From NCBI GenBank assembly GCA_035640455.1, contig DASQWB010000114.1:1-35456 (forward strand): a DNA stretch of 35,456 nucleotides, in the 5' to 3' direction. How positions within the stretch are numbered: the first letter of the stretch is position 1; each line of letters starts with the position of its first letter. This stretch comes from AC-50 sp035640455 (GTDB lineage Bacteria; Actinomycetota; Thermoleophilia; Gaiellales; Gaiellaceae). Positions 22,671-30,273 of the stretch are shown piece by piece. The position numbers and the translations under genes were made by a program. The notes below the pieces were generated by a model. The model was not told the DNA's origin, did no database searches, and saw nothing but the letters and a program-made list of their open reading frames with translations.

Positions 22671-22696
22671 CGCGGCGGGCAGGTACGCCCGCCGCG
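22671..22696. terminator. bidirectional terminator-like hairpin
   Basis: cgcggcgggc (22671-22680) and gcccgccgcg (22687-22696) form a perfect 10-bp GC stem with a 6-nt loop (aggtac). It lies between the truncated TolB copy (+) and the SPW-repeat gene (-), both of which would run into it. No T-tract. Confidence 0.55.
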
Positions 22697-22710
22697 CACG
22701 CAGAACTGGA

Positions 22711-23109
22711 CTAGCCGGCCGCCGTGGTCGGCGTCTCGGCCTTGCGATAGCTGTATCCGCCCGCCTGCTTCGTCGTGAGGCCGAGGAAGACGGCGGCGAG
22801 GCCGACGACGAGATGTGGTACCCACACGTTGGCGGTCTCGTCGGCGAAGCCGAAGATCCAAGGCGACGCCGCGAGCAGCGCGCCGGCGGCGATGTCGATC
22901 AGGTTGTGGACGGCCATCGGCGCGACCTTCCAGACGCCGAGCTCGTAGTTCGTGAAGAGGCTGTAGACGATCAGGCCGATCCCGAGGACGATCGGGACGA
23001 CCGTCGCGGCCGTGTGCTCCGAGAACTGGAAGATCCACGGAGCGGCGATCAGCGCGGCGCCGACGATGTAGTCGAGCGGCGCGTGGAACTTCGTCGGGAT
23101 GAAGCGCAT
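22711..23109 (-). CDS. SPW-repeat small membrane protein
   Basis: 132 residues from ATG 23109, preceded by ggaggagt at 6 bp. Two homologous halves each carry the repeat core, AAPWIFQFSEH and ASPWIFGFADE, and each has two membrane helices, giving four in all. A charged tail (KQAGGYSYRKAETPTTAAG) is cytoplasmic or exposed. SPW proteins are widespread in actinobacteria and their role is unknown. The 46 residues ahead in the open frame are Pro/Arg-rich and not part of the family. Confidence 0.85.
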   Translation of the reverse strand: MRFIPTKFHAPLDYIVGAALIAAPWIFQFSEHTAATVVPIVLGIGLIVYSLFTNYELGVWKVAPMAVHNLIDIAAGALLAASPWIFGFADETANVWVPHLVVGLAAVFLGLTTKQAGGYSYRKAETPTTAAG

Positions 23110-23309
23110 CGAGTACTCCTCCGTCGAGTCGTGACTGCCTTGCCGCCCTGATTCGCACCCGATGCGGTTCCGGTTCGGCCGCGGGCCGGGAGGCACTGCG
23201 GCGGCTCCCGGCCCGGCGTTGCCCGTGTTCGTGACCGTACCGGTCAACGATCCTCCTCCTCAGTTGAGCGCTGGTGGGCTCTACCGCTTCAGGGCCGAAC
23301 CGGTTTCGG

Positions 23310-23933
23310 CTATCGCCTCGGGCCTCGCCAGAGCTCGAGCCCGAGCCACCCGTACCAGGCCGGGTTCACCACGAAGCCCGTGATGAGCGCAACCGTGAGC
23401 AGACCCGGGCTCTTCGGGTTGAAGATGATCAGCCGTCCGAAGTAGATGACGAGGAGCAGCGCGCAGGCGACCAGCCCGAGGTACGCCAGCGGGCGCGGGA
23501 GCAGGCCGACGCGCAGGATGAGCACCGAGACGATCGCGATCGCGAGCGCCGTGAGGCCGAAGGTCGCAAAGCCGCGCGGATCGGTCGCGCTGGGGAGCTC
23601 TTTGTCGAGCGACCTCGGCGTCCTGACGATGTTCGCGAGGTCGTAGCCGCCGTGCGCGGCGGAGCCGATGGCGCCGAGGCTGCCGAGCAGGAAAGCCCAG
23701 AGGGCGAAGCCGGGGTCGGCGGGGCGAAAGCGCTCGTACAGGGCGACGAAGACCGCGGTCGCGAGGATGCCGCCGGCGAGGAGGAAGACGTTGGTGAGCA
23801 CGTCCGCCGCCTTCGGCGCGCCGCTGTAGAGCAAGACGAGGAAGGCGATCGAGTAGGCGAGCCCGCCGATCCCGACGCCGACGGCGGCGAGACCGGCGAG
23901 ACGCTCGAACGGGAGCCGCGCGAGATTCCGCAT
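23310..23933 (-). CDS. DUF4386-like polytopic membrane protein
   Basis: 207 residues with about six membrane helices: LAGLAAVGVGIGGLAYSIAF, VFLLAGGILATAVFVALYE, ALWAFLLGSLGAIGSAAHGG, LTALAIAIVSVLILRVG, PLAYLGLVACALLLVIYFGR and the final LLTVALITGFVVNPAWYGWL. The order and loop lengths resemble DUF4386, but motifs are weak. ATG 23933 is the natural start. It is divergent from the NAD(P)-binding protein gene by 67 bp; 23110-23309 contains no gene I can support. Confidence 0.6.
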   Translation of the reverse strand: MRNLARLPFERLAGLAAVGVGIGGLAYSIAFLVLLYSGAPKAADVLTNVFLLAGGILATAVFVALYERFRPADPGFALWAFLLGSLGAIGSAAHGGYDLANIVRTPRSLDKELPSATDPRGFATFGLTALAIAIVSVLILRVGLLPRPLAYLGLVACALLLVIYFGRLIIFNPKSPGLLTVALITGFVVNPAWYGWLGLELWRGPRR

Positions 23934-23965
23934 CCCGACGGATCTTCGCCCGCGTGGCTGTCACG

Positions 23966-23994
23966 GTTCAAGTACCGACGACGGGCGCGATACT
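23966..23994 (+). promoter_or_regulatory. promoter of the NAD(P)-binding protein gene
   Basis: GTTCAA (23966-23971) and GATACT (23989-23994) are 17 bp apart, and the -10 ends 6 bp before the ATG at 24001. Transcription from that A would give a leaderless message; no Shine-Dalgarno is present. Confidence 0.5.
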
Positions 23995-24000
23995 GCCGAC

Positions 24001-24693
24001 ATGAAGGTCTGCATCGTCGGAGCCTCCGGCAAGCTCGGGCGGTACATGGTCCAGCACGCGCTCGATCGGGGCTACGAGGTGGTCGGCGTGTGCCGGGCCG
24101 AAAGCGTGCCGAAGCTCGACGAGTTCAAGGGGCGGATCACGATCGTCCCCGGCGCGACCAACGACCCCAAGATCATTAAGAGAGCAGTCGCGGGTTGCGA
24201 CGGAGTGCTCGTCGTGCTGGTCCCGCGAGGCGTCCACGGGTACTCGACGGGGACGGCCCAGGCGGTGCTCGACCACGCGCCGCCGGGTGCGCGCCTCGTG
24301 TTCTCGTGTGGCTGGCACATCACGCGCGACGGGAAGGACGTCTACCCGTGGAAGATCAAGGCGATCGTCAAGGTCCTCGGCCCGCTCGCTCGCCTCGCCC
24401 GCTTCGCCGATCTCGACGACCAGGTGGAGGCATGCCGGCGCGTGTTCGCCAGCGTTACGCGCTGGACCGTCGTGCGCGGGAGCGACCTCGAGGAGGGCGA
24501 GAGCCAGGGACTGCCCGTGTGGAGCCGGCACGTCGGCGACCCCATCCTCGAGAGCAACCGCACGCGCCGCGTCGACTTCGCCCTGTTCATGGTCGCGGCG
24601 CTTACGAACGACGAGCTCGTCCACGAGGCGCCGGCGATCGTCGGCCGGCAGACGCCCTCCGCGCTCGCGCACGCCGGGCGCTCGCGCTTCTAA
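24001..24693 (+). CDS. NAD(P)-binding (NmrA/SDR-like) protein
   Basis: 230 residues. The dinucleotide-binding opening MKVCIVGASGKLGRYMVQHA has the GxxGxxG motif; YEVVGVCRAE follows at the second strand. Later segments are DGVLVVLVPRGVHGYSTGTA, LVFSCGWHITRDGKD and WTVVRGSDLEEGE, consistent with an atypical extended SDR of the NmrA kind, where the YxxxK pair is not clear. It may be a redox sensor or a reductase. Start ATG 24001 has no ribosome site but an appropriately placed -10. Convergent with the DUF1801-like gene 10 bp downstream. Confidence 0.8.
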   Translation: MKVCIVGASGKLGRYMVQHALDRGYEVVGVCRAESVPKLDEFKGRITIVPGATNDPKIIKRAVAGCDGVLVVLVPRGVHGYSTGTAQAVLDHAPPGARLVFSCGWHITRDGKDVYPWKIKAIVKVLGPLARLARFADLDDQVEACRRVFASVTRWTVVRGSDLEEGESQGLPVWSRHVGDPILESNRTRRVDFALFMVAALTNDELVHEAPAIVGRQTPSALAHAGRSRF

Positions 24694-24703
24694 GAAGCAG
24701 TCC

Positions 24704-25183
24704 TCAGCTCACAGCTTGCTTCACGAGCGCGGCGATCTTTGCCTCGTCAGCGGCAGTCAACTCCTTCAGCGCGAAGGCGGTCGGCCACATGGCGCCTTCG
24801 TCCAGGTTCGCCTTGTCGCTGAAGCCGAGCGTCGCGTACCTCGATTTGAACTTGTCCGCGCTTTGGAAGAAGCAGACGACCTTGTCGCCCTCGGCATAGG
24901 CAGGCATCCCGTACCAGGTTTTCGGCGAGAGACCCGGCGCGGTGGCCTTGATGATCGCATGGAGCCGCTTCGCGAGGGCCCGATCCCGTGGCGGCATCTC
25001 GGCGATCTTCGCGAGCAGGGCACGTTCCCCGTCCTCGCGGCGCGCCTCCGCCTTCAGCTCTCGGGCGCGCTCCCTCATCGCGGCTCGTTCCTCGGCCGTG
25101 AATCCCTTGGACTTGCTGCCGGCCACGGTCGTGCGCTTGGCCGACTTCTCCGCACCCTTCCTTGCAGGTTTCCTCTCAGCCAT
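24704..25183 (-). CDS. DUF1801/YdhG-like protein
   Basis: 159 residues. A Lys/Arg/Ala-rich N-terminal helix region (residues 1-65) precedes the domain LAKRLHAIIKATAPGLSPKTWYGMPAYAEGDKVVCFFQSADKFK, which is the DUF1801 fold with GMPAY and CFFQ motifs; YATLGFSDKANLDEGAMWPT follows. ATG 25183 has ggaggt at 8 bp. The basic N-terminus could bind nucleic acid. It belongs to the same family as the frameshifted gene at 5678 but is not a close copy. Confidence 0.8.
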   Translation of the reverse strand: MAERKPARKGAEKSAKRTTVAGSKSKGFTAEERAAMRERARELKAEARREDGERALLAKIAEMPPRDRALAKRLHAIIKATAPGLSPKTWYGMPAYAEGDKVVCFFQSADKFKSRYATLGFSDKANLDEGAMWPTAFALKELTAADEAKIAALVKQAVS

Positions 25184-25268
25184 AGCGACGTACCTCCGTG
25201 GCAATGCTCAGCCGCTGCGGCAGCGCGTCAATGCCCGCCATGCCCCGATTGTCGCGCACGAGCAGCGG

Positions 25269-27278
25269 CTAGTCAGCCGGGCTACGCAGCGGCTGCCAGC
25301 TCCAAGCGGAGGCGAACCTGCCGACGAGGCGGGGCTTCCCGGTTCGAAAGTCGACGGCGACGAGGCGGCCCTCGCCATTCTCACCGAGCAGCTGGCGGCC
25401 GTCGGGTGACCACGTGGCGCCGCCGACGTAGTAGCGGAGCTGGCGCCGGTGAGTGCCGTCCTGGCGCATCGCCATGAGGTTGACCTCGCTGCACTTGCTG
25501 CCGCAGAGGTACTCCTCGTCGGTGTAGAGGATCGTGCGACCGTCGGGTGACCAGGCCGGCCTCGACAGGACGTCTCCGGTTTCCTCGGCCGCCGCGGCGG
25601 CGACGAGCGTCCGGAGCCCGGTGCCGTCCGGGCGAACCGTCGCGATCGCGGTCGGCTCGTAGGAAGCGCCGGTCGAGAACGCGATCCGGCGCCCGTCCGG
25701 CGACCACGACGGCGTCGAGAACACGTCCACTGCGAGCCTTCTCAGGTGGCGACCGTTCGGATCGATCGAGAAGAGCGCATAGCCCTTGTCGCTCTGCAGG
25801 AAGGCGATGTAGTGCCCGTCCGGGGACCACTCGGGCGCCTCCACACGGCCGCGCGCCAGCCTGCGGACGGGCCCGCCGCTCGCACGAACGACAGAAAGCC
25901 CGTTCGCCGCGAACGCGACCAGCTTCCCATTCGGTGACCAGGTCGGCACGTCCGTCACGCCGCGCGCGAGAACGCGTTCGTCCGTGCCGTTCGCGGAGAC
26001 GACGCCGAGCACGTTCCGGCGCGGCGCCTCACGGACGAATGCGAGCCGGCTCCCGTCCGGCGACCACGCGAGCGCGGTGAAGGGACGCGGTGTCGTCGAG
26101 AAGGTCGTCGGGCCGCGAAGCAGGATCCGAGCCGACCCGCCCGGCGCCGCCGTCGCGAGGACGCTGCGAACCCGCGCCAGCGTGACGTACGCGATTCGGC
26201 CGCCGCGAAGCCAGAACGGACCTCCTACCGCTCCCCGCGCAACGACGTGCGCGCGCCCTCCCGCCACGGCCACGACGAAAAGAGCCAGCCCGCGAACCGC
26301 CGCGATGCGGGTTCCGTCTCGCGACCACGCGGGCACGCCCCGGATCGCGACGTTCCTCACGGCGCCGGTACGTGCATCGACGATCGCGACACCCTGCTGG
26401 TCAGGATCGCCGACGGCCACGGTCCGCCCGTCCGGCGACCAGGCGGGCGTTCCCCAGATCTCCTGAGACCTCATGCGCACGCTGCCGTCCGGAGTCACGA
26501 GCTCGAACATCCCGATGCCGTCGACGCTGGTGGCGAAGGCGATCACGTTCTCGGTCGGCGACCAGGCGACGGCGCTGCCGTTCCCGAGCGAGCGCCGGTC
26601 GCTGCCGTCCGGCCTCATGACGTTCAGCTCGAGGACGTGCGTCTCGGGATTGACCGCGCCGAACGAGAGCCACGCACCGTCGTGCGACCACGCGAGCCGG
26701 AGGAAGTCGAGGCTCTGATACGCGTCCGTCGCGAGCACGGTGCGGCCGGAGCCGTCCGGCCGGATCAGCTCGAGGACGCTGTCGGAGCTCAGGAAGGCGA
26801 TCCGGTCGCCCTTCGGCGACCACACCAGCTCGAGGCCGGCGACGCCGAGCGAGCGGACGCCGCTGCCGTCGGCGGCGGCCACCTCGATCTCGTTGCGTGG
26901 TGTGACGAAGGCCAGGCGCGATCCATCCGGCGACCAGCTCGGCGACCGGCCGGCGCCGATCCGCACGCGGTGCGTCCTGTCGCTGCGGACGACGTAGACA
27001 CTCGGCGAGGAAGCGCCGACGACGCACGCAACGCGGCTGCCGTCGGGCGAGACGACCGGCCGCTCCACGAGGACGCCGCCGAGGATGAGCGAGCGGCGCG
27101 TGCCCGTGGCGCCGACAGCCGCGAGCCCGGACGGCGCGACCTGCTCGAGGTGAGCGAACGCGATGCGGCCGTTTCGGTAGCGATGGAGAGGCTGCGCCGA
27201 GCCGCCGAGGCTGGTGTCCGGCACCGAGGCCGTGAGAAGAAGCAGCGCGGCCACGAATACCCCGAAGCCTCTCTTCAC
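25269..27278 (-). CDS. large secreted TolB-like protein, about 14 propeller repeats
   Basis: 669 residues from GTG 27278 (ggaggaga just upstream). A signal peptide (VFVAALLLLTASVPDTSLGG) is followed by a chain of WD40-like PD40 repeats with a core of form WSPDGxRIAF. I count 14: for example SWSPDGSRLAF, VWSPKGDRIAF, AWSPDGRTVAV, TWSPNGKLVAF, SWSPDGRRIAF and TWSPDGRQLL. One blade is degenerate (FWLRGGRIAY). Fourteen blades would make two seven-bladed propellers. There is no catalytic domain, so a binding or scaffolding role outside the membrane is likely. A Cys pair (CGSKCSE) near residue 610 may form a disulfide. Confidence 0.82.
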   Translation of the reverse strand: MKRGFGVFVAALLLLTASVPDTSLGGSAQPLHRYRNGRIAFAHLEQVAPSGLAAVGATGTRRSLILGGVLVERPVVSPDGSRVACVVGASSPSVYVVRSDRTHRVRIGAGRSPSWSPDGSRLAFVTPRNEIEVAAADGSGVRSLGVAGLELVWSPKGDRIAFLSSDSVLELIRPDGSGRTVLATDAYQSLDFLRLAWSHDGAWLSFGAVNPETHVLELNVMRPDGSDRRSLGNGSAVAWSPTENVIAFATSVDGIGMFELVTPDGSVRMRSQEIWGTPAWSPDGRTVAVGDPDQQGVAIVDARTGAVRNVAIRGVPAWSRDGTRIAAVRGLALFVVAVAGGRAHVVARGAVGGPFWLRGGRIAYVTLARVRSVLATAAPGGSARILLRGPTTFSTTPRPFTALAWSPDGSRLAFVREAPRRNVLGVVSANGTDERVLARGVTDVPTWSPNGKLVAFAANGLSVVRASGGPVRRLARGRVEAPEWSPDGHYIAFLQSDKGYALFSIDPNGRHLRRLAVDVFSTPSWSPDGRRIAFSTGASYEPTAIATVRPDGTGLRTLVAAAAAEETGDVLSRPAWSPDGRTILYTDEEYLCGSKCSEVNLMAMRQDGTHRRQLRYYVGGATWSPDGRQLLGENGEGRLVAVDFRTGKPRLVGRFASAWSWQPLRSPAD

Positions 27279-27335
27279 GTTCTCTCCTCCGTTCGACGAA
27301 CGAGTCCAGGCTACGGCGGAGGTGTTAAGGAAGGA

Positions 27336-27480
27336 TCACCACAAACCGGGGAATAGGTGAGGGGCGGCTTGCAGCGAAGCGGCGGTACGGCTCACCGAGG
27401 CGGTCGAGGAGTGCGCGCTCCTCGAAGCGAATACGAACCACGAGCCCGGCGGTCCTGCCCCGCTCCAGCCGGGCCCCCTG
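27336..27480 (-). pseudogene. C-terminal remnant of an isoprenylcysteine methyltransferase-like gene
   Basis: The minus strand encodes VVRIRFEERALLDRLGEPYR, followed by RFAASRP, which matches the C-terminal signature of the ICMT/phospholipid N-methyltransferase family. The expected ending (IPGLW) appears only after a frame change, as LFPGLW at the stop TGA near 27356. Upstream there is no recognisable membrane core, only Arg-rich sequence. It may be the last gene of the operon that begins at 32001, now decayed. Low certainty because the preserved part is short. Confidence 0.4.
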
Positions 27481-27569
27481 CCGGTTGAGGCGGTTCCGCA
27501 GGCGAGCCCGCGACTCCAGCAGAGCCGAGATGCCGACGAGGATGTCGAAGGGGAGCGGCGCAACCGGCG

Positions 27570-27926
27570 TCAGAGATAGCCCTTCTCGTGGGCGTACTGC
27601 TCCGCCACGAACTTCGGCACGCACATCGACCACGCGCCCTCGACGAGGTCGCGCAGCTCGTCCGCGTCGATCGCGCCGAGGCTGACGTGGATCCAGTTGA
27701 AGCGCATGTCGGACTGGCTCGGCAGCGCGAACTTCTCCGGCTCCGCGTCGACGGCGGCCTGACGGAACTCCTTCGGGAATCCGCAGCCGATCCTCGAGCC
27801 GTCGGGAGCGATGGAGAGGAAGACGATCTGGCCGACTCGGAACTTCACCAGCCCTCGCACGTGCGCCTCGTAGCTGCGCGGCAGCGAGGCCGCGACGGCG
27901 CGAACCGCGTCGACGGTCACCGCCAC
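27570..27926 (-). CDS. MmcQ/YjbR-family protein
   Basis: 118 residues from GTG 27926 (a second GTG two codons in is equally possible). The order is VRAVAASLPRSYEAHVRGLV, VGQIVFLSIAPDG, GCGFPKEFRQAAVDAEPEKF, MRFNWIHVSLGAIDADELRD and VEGAWSMCVPKFVAEQY, the MmcQ/YjbR fold, a small double-wing alpha/beta protein of unproven DNA-binding role. It begins 8 bp after the VOC gene stop in the same direction. The longer open frame to 28232 covers the VOC gene antiframe and is not coding. Confidence 0.8.
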   Translation of the reverse strand: MAVTVDAVRAVAASLPRSYEAHVRGLVKFRVGQIVFLSIAPDGSRIGCGFPKEFRQAAVDAEPEKFALPSQSDMRFNWIHVSLGAIDADELRDLVEGAWSMCVPKFVAEQYAHEKGYL

Positions 27927-27934
27927 GTGTGCTT

Positions 27935-28336
27935 CTAGCTCTTCGGCCTGGCTCCCGGAGGCGCGTAGCGGTGATGCAGGATCAGCGCGTTCCCGTCCGG
28001 ATCTCGGAAGTACGCCTGGTAGCAGACGCCGCTGTCCATCGTCTCGCCGTCGAACTCGACGCCGCGAGACTCGAGCTCCGAACGGGCGGCTTCGACGTCG
28101 TCGACGTGGAGCGCGATCGCGCCCGTGCTGGGCTCGAGCTCGCGCCCGATCTTCCCCACGTCGACCAGCTGGATCGTGAGGCTGCCGGTCTCGAACTCGC
28201 CGCCGAGGTCGTGGTCGTAGCGCTTGGAGCACTCGAGGCCGAGCGTCCCGCCGTAGAACTCCTCCGCCTTCTCGAAGCTCCTGATCGGCAGGAAGACGAA
28301 GTCGGTGCGCTTGATGAGGGAACCTGCCTGGCTCAT
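27935..28336 (-). CDS. VOC-family (glyoxalase-like) protein
   Basis: 133 residues from ATG 28336, with gaggagagg upstream. One VOC domain: DFVFLPIRSFEKAEEFYGGT, LGLECSKRYDHDLGGEFETG, LTIQLVDV, then AIALHVDDVEAARSELESRG and AYFRDPDGNALILHHRY. Metal-ligand positions include a His in ALHVDD and the late strands; the exact enzyme (fosfomycin, glyoxalase or dioxygenase type) cannot be told. It follows the acyl-CoA synthetase by 19 bp and precedes the MmcQ gene by 8 bp, in one operon. Confidence 0.85.
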   Translation of the reverse strand: MSQAGSLIKRTDFVFLPIRSFEKAEEFYGGTLGLECSKRYDHDLGGEFETGSLTIQLVDVGKIGRELEPSTGAIALHVDDVEAARSELESRGVEFDGETMDSGVCYQAYFRDPDGNALILHHRYAPPGARPKS

Positions 28337-28355
28337 GTCACCTCTCCTCTGTCGC

Positions 28356-30263
28356 TTAGCCTCGAACCGCCGCCTTCGCCTTCGCATAGCCGATGCGCTC
28401 CAGCGCGCTCTCGATCTCCTCGAGGATCGCGGGGTCGTCGATCGTGGCCGGAGTGGCGTACTGCTCCGCGTCGGCGATCCGCCGCATCGTGCCGCGCAAG
28501 ATCTTGCCCGAGCGCGTCTTCGGCAGCCGGTCGACGACGACCGCCTGCTTGAAAACCGCGACCGGCCCGATCCGCTCTCGGACGAGCTGCACCGTCTCCT
28601 CGCAGATCGCCTCCGGCTCGCGCTCGACCCCCGCCTTGAGCACGAGGAGGCCGATTGGAACCTGTCCCCGAAGCTCGTCGGCGACGCCGATCACCGCGCA
28701 TTCGGCGACGTCCGGATGTGCGGCAAGGACCTCCTCGATCGCGCCGGTCGACAGCCGGTGCCCGGCGACGTTGATGATGTCGTCGGTGCGGGCCATGACG
28801 AAGACGTAGCCGTTCTCGTCGACGTAGCCCGCGTCGGCGGTTTGGTAGTAGCCGGGGAAGGTCGAGAGGTAGGTCTCGCGGAAGCGATCGTCCGCGTTCC
28901 ACAGCGTGGGCGACGAGCCCGGCGGGAGCGGGAGCTTGACGACGAGGGCGCCGATCTCGCCTCGCGGCCGCTCCGTGCCGCCCTCGTCGACCGCGCGCAG
29001 ATCCCATCCCGGAACCGGCTTGGTCGGCGATCCCGGCACGACGGGCAGGCGCTCGATCCCGATGCAGTTCGCGAGGACCGGCCACCCCGTCTCGGTCTGC
29101 CAGTAGTGGTCGATGACCGGGACGCCGAGCCGCTCCTCGGCCCACCTCAGCGTCTCGGGGTCACAACGTTCCCCGGCGAGGAAGAGCGCGCGGAAGCCCG
29201 AGAGGTCGTGGCGCGCGATGTGCTCGCCCTCGGGATCCTGCTGCCGGATCGCCCGGAACGCGGTCGGCGCCGTGAACAGCGTGCAGACGCCGTGCTGCTC
29301 GATCACGCGCCAGAACGCGCCGGCGTCGGGCGTGCCGACCGGCTTGCCCTCGTACAGGACCGACGTGCAGCCGTGGAGCAGCGGCGCGTAGACCGTGTAG
29401 GAGTGGCCGACGGTCCAGCCGATGTCCGAGGCGGCCCAGTACACCTCGCCGGGATCGACGTCGTAGATCGCCTTCATCGACCACGCGAGCGCGACCGCGT
29501 GGCCGCCGTTGTCCCGGACGATTCCCTTCGGCTGGCCGGTCGTCCCGGAGGTGTAGATGATGTAGAGCGGATCGGTCGCCTCGAGCGAGACGCAGGACGC
29601 CGGCTCGGCTCCCTCGAGCGCCTCGTTCCATTCGACGTCTCGCGCCGGGTCGAGCTCGGCTTCGAGCATCGGCCGCTGGAGCACGATGCAGCGCTCCGGC
29701 TTCGAGTCGACCGCGTCGATCGCCGCGTCCAGCAGCGGCTTGTACTCGACGAGCCGTCCCGGCTCGATCCCGCACGAGGCCGAGACGATCACCTTCGGCT
29801 TCGCGTCCTCGATGCGAGTCGCGAGCTCGTTCGCGGCGAAGCCGCCGAAGACGACGGAATGGATCGCGCCGAGCCGCGCGCAGGCGAGCATCGCGATCAC
29901 CGCCTCCGGCACCATCGGCATGTAGACGATCACCCGGTCGCCGCGCTCGACGCCCTGCGCCGCGAATGCGCCGGCGAAGCGCGCAACGGCGTCACGCAGC
30001 TCGCGGTAGGTGAACGTCGCGACGGTGTCGGTGACCGGCGAGTCGCAGATCAGCGCCGCTTGGTCGCCGCGCCCCCGCTCGACGTGCCGGTCGAGCGCGT
30101 TGTGGCAGGTGTTCATCCGCCCACCGGCGAACCAGCGGTAGAACGGCGCGCGGGAGTAGTCGAGGACGCGCTCCCACGGCTCGTCCCAGTCGATCGCGGC
30201 CGCGGCGTCCGCCCAGAAGGCTTCAGGGTCCTCGAGCGACCGCTTGTAGACCTCGTCGAACAT
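28356..30263 (-). CDS. propionyl-CoA synthetase (PrpE-like; possibly acetyl-CoA synthetase)
   Basis: 635 residues from ATG 30263. ANL family: N-terminal FDEVYKRSLEDPEAFW, then FAGGRMNTCHNALDRHVERG as in PrpE, phosphate loop YIIYTSGTTGQPKG, VYWAASDIGWTVGHSY, DHYWQTETGWPV and the catalytic Lys587 in PKTRSGKILRGTMRR. It activates propionate or acetate with ATP and CoA in the cytoplasm. The length, and the close match to E. coli PrpE at the N-terminus and at ASDIGW, favour propionate. The ATG is 10 bp after the stop of the fusion gene; a TAGGCT -10-like stretch lies 7 bp before the ATG, so a leaderless secondary start is possible. Confidence 0.9.
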   Translation of the reverse strand: MFDEVYKRSLEDPEAFWADAAAAIDWDEPWERVLDYSRAPFYRWFAGGRMNTCHNALDRHVERGRGDQAALICDSPVTDTVATFTYRELRDAVARFAGAFAAQGVERGDRVIVYMPMVPEAVIAMLACARLGAIHSVVFGGFAANELATRIEDAKPKVIVSASCGIEPGRLVEYKPLLDAAIDAVDSKPERCIVLQRPMLEAELDPARDVEWNEALEGAEPASCVSLEATDPLYIIYTSGTTGQPKGIVRDNGGHAVALAWSMKAIYDVDPGEVYWAASDIGWTVGHSYTVYAPLLHGCTSVLYEGKPVGTPDAGAFWRVIEQHGVCTLFTAPTAFRAIRQQDPEGEHIARHDLSGFRALFLAGERCDPETLRWAEERLGVPVIDHYWQTETGWPVLANCIGIERLPVVPGSPTKPVPGWDLRAVDEGGTERPRGEIGALVVKLPLPPGSSPTLWNADDRFRETYLSTFPGYYQTADAGYVDENGYVFVMARTDDIINVAGHRLSTGAIEEVLAAHPDVAECAVIGVADELRGQVPIGLLVLKAGVEREPEAICEETVQLVRERIGPVAVFKQAVVVDRLPKTRSGKILRGTMRRIADAEQYATPATIDDPAILEEIESALERIGYAKAKAAVRG

Positions 30264-30273
30264 CCGAATCAGC

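Noticed and set aside
23190..23260. Short match (VTNTGNAG) to the ASH-domain protein at 33.4 kb ahead of the SPW gene
   Set aside because: Only about eight residues agree and the surrounding sequence does not; too short to call a gene remnant.
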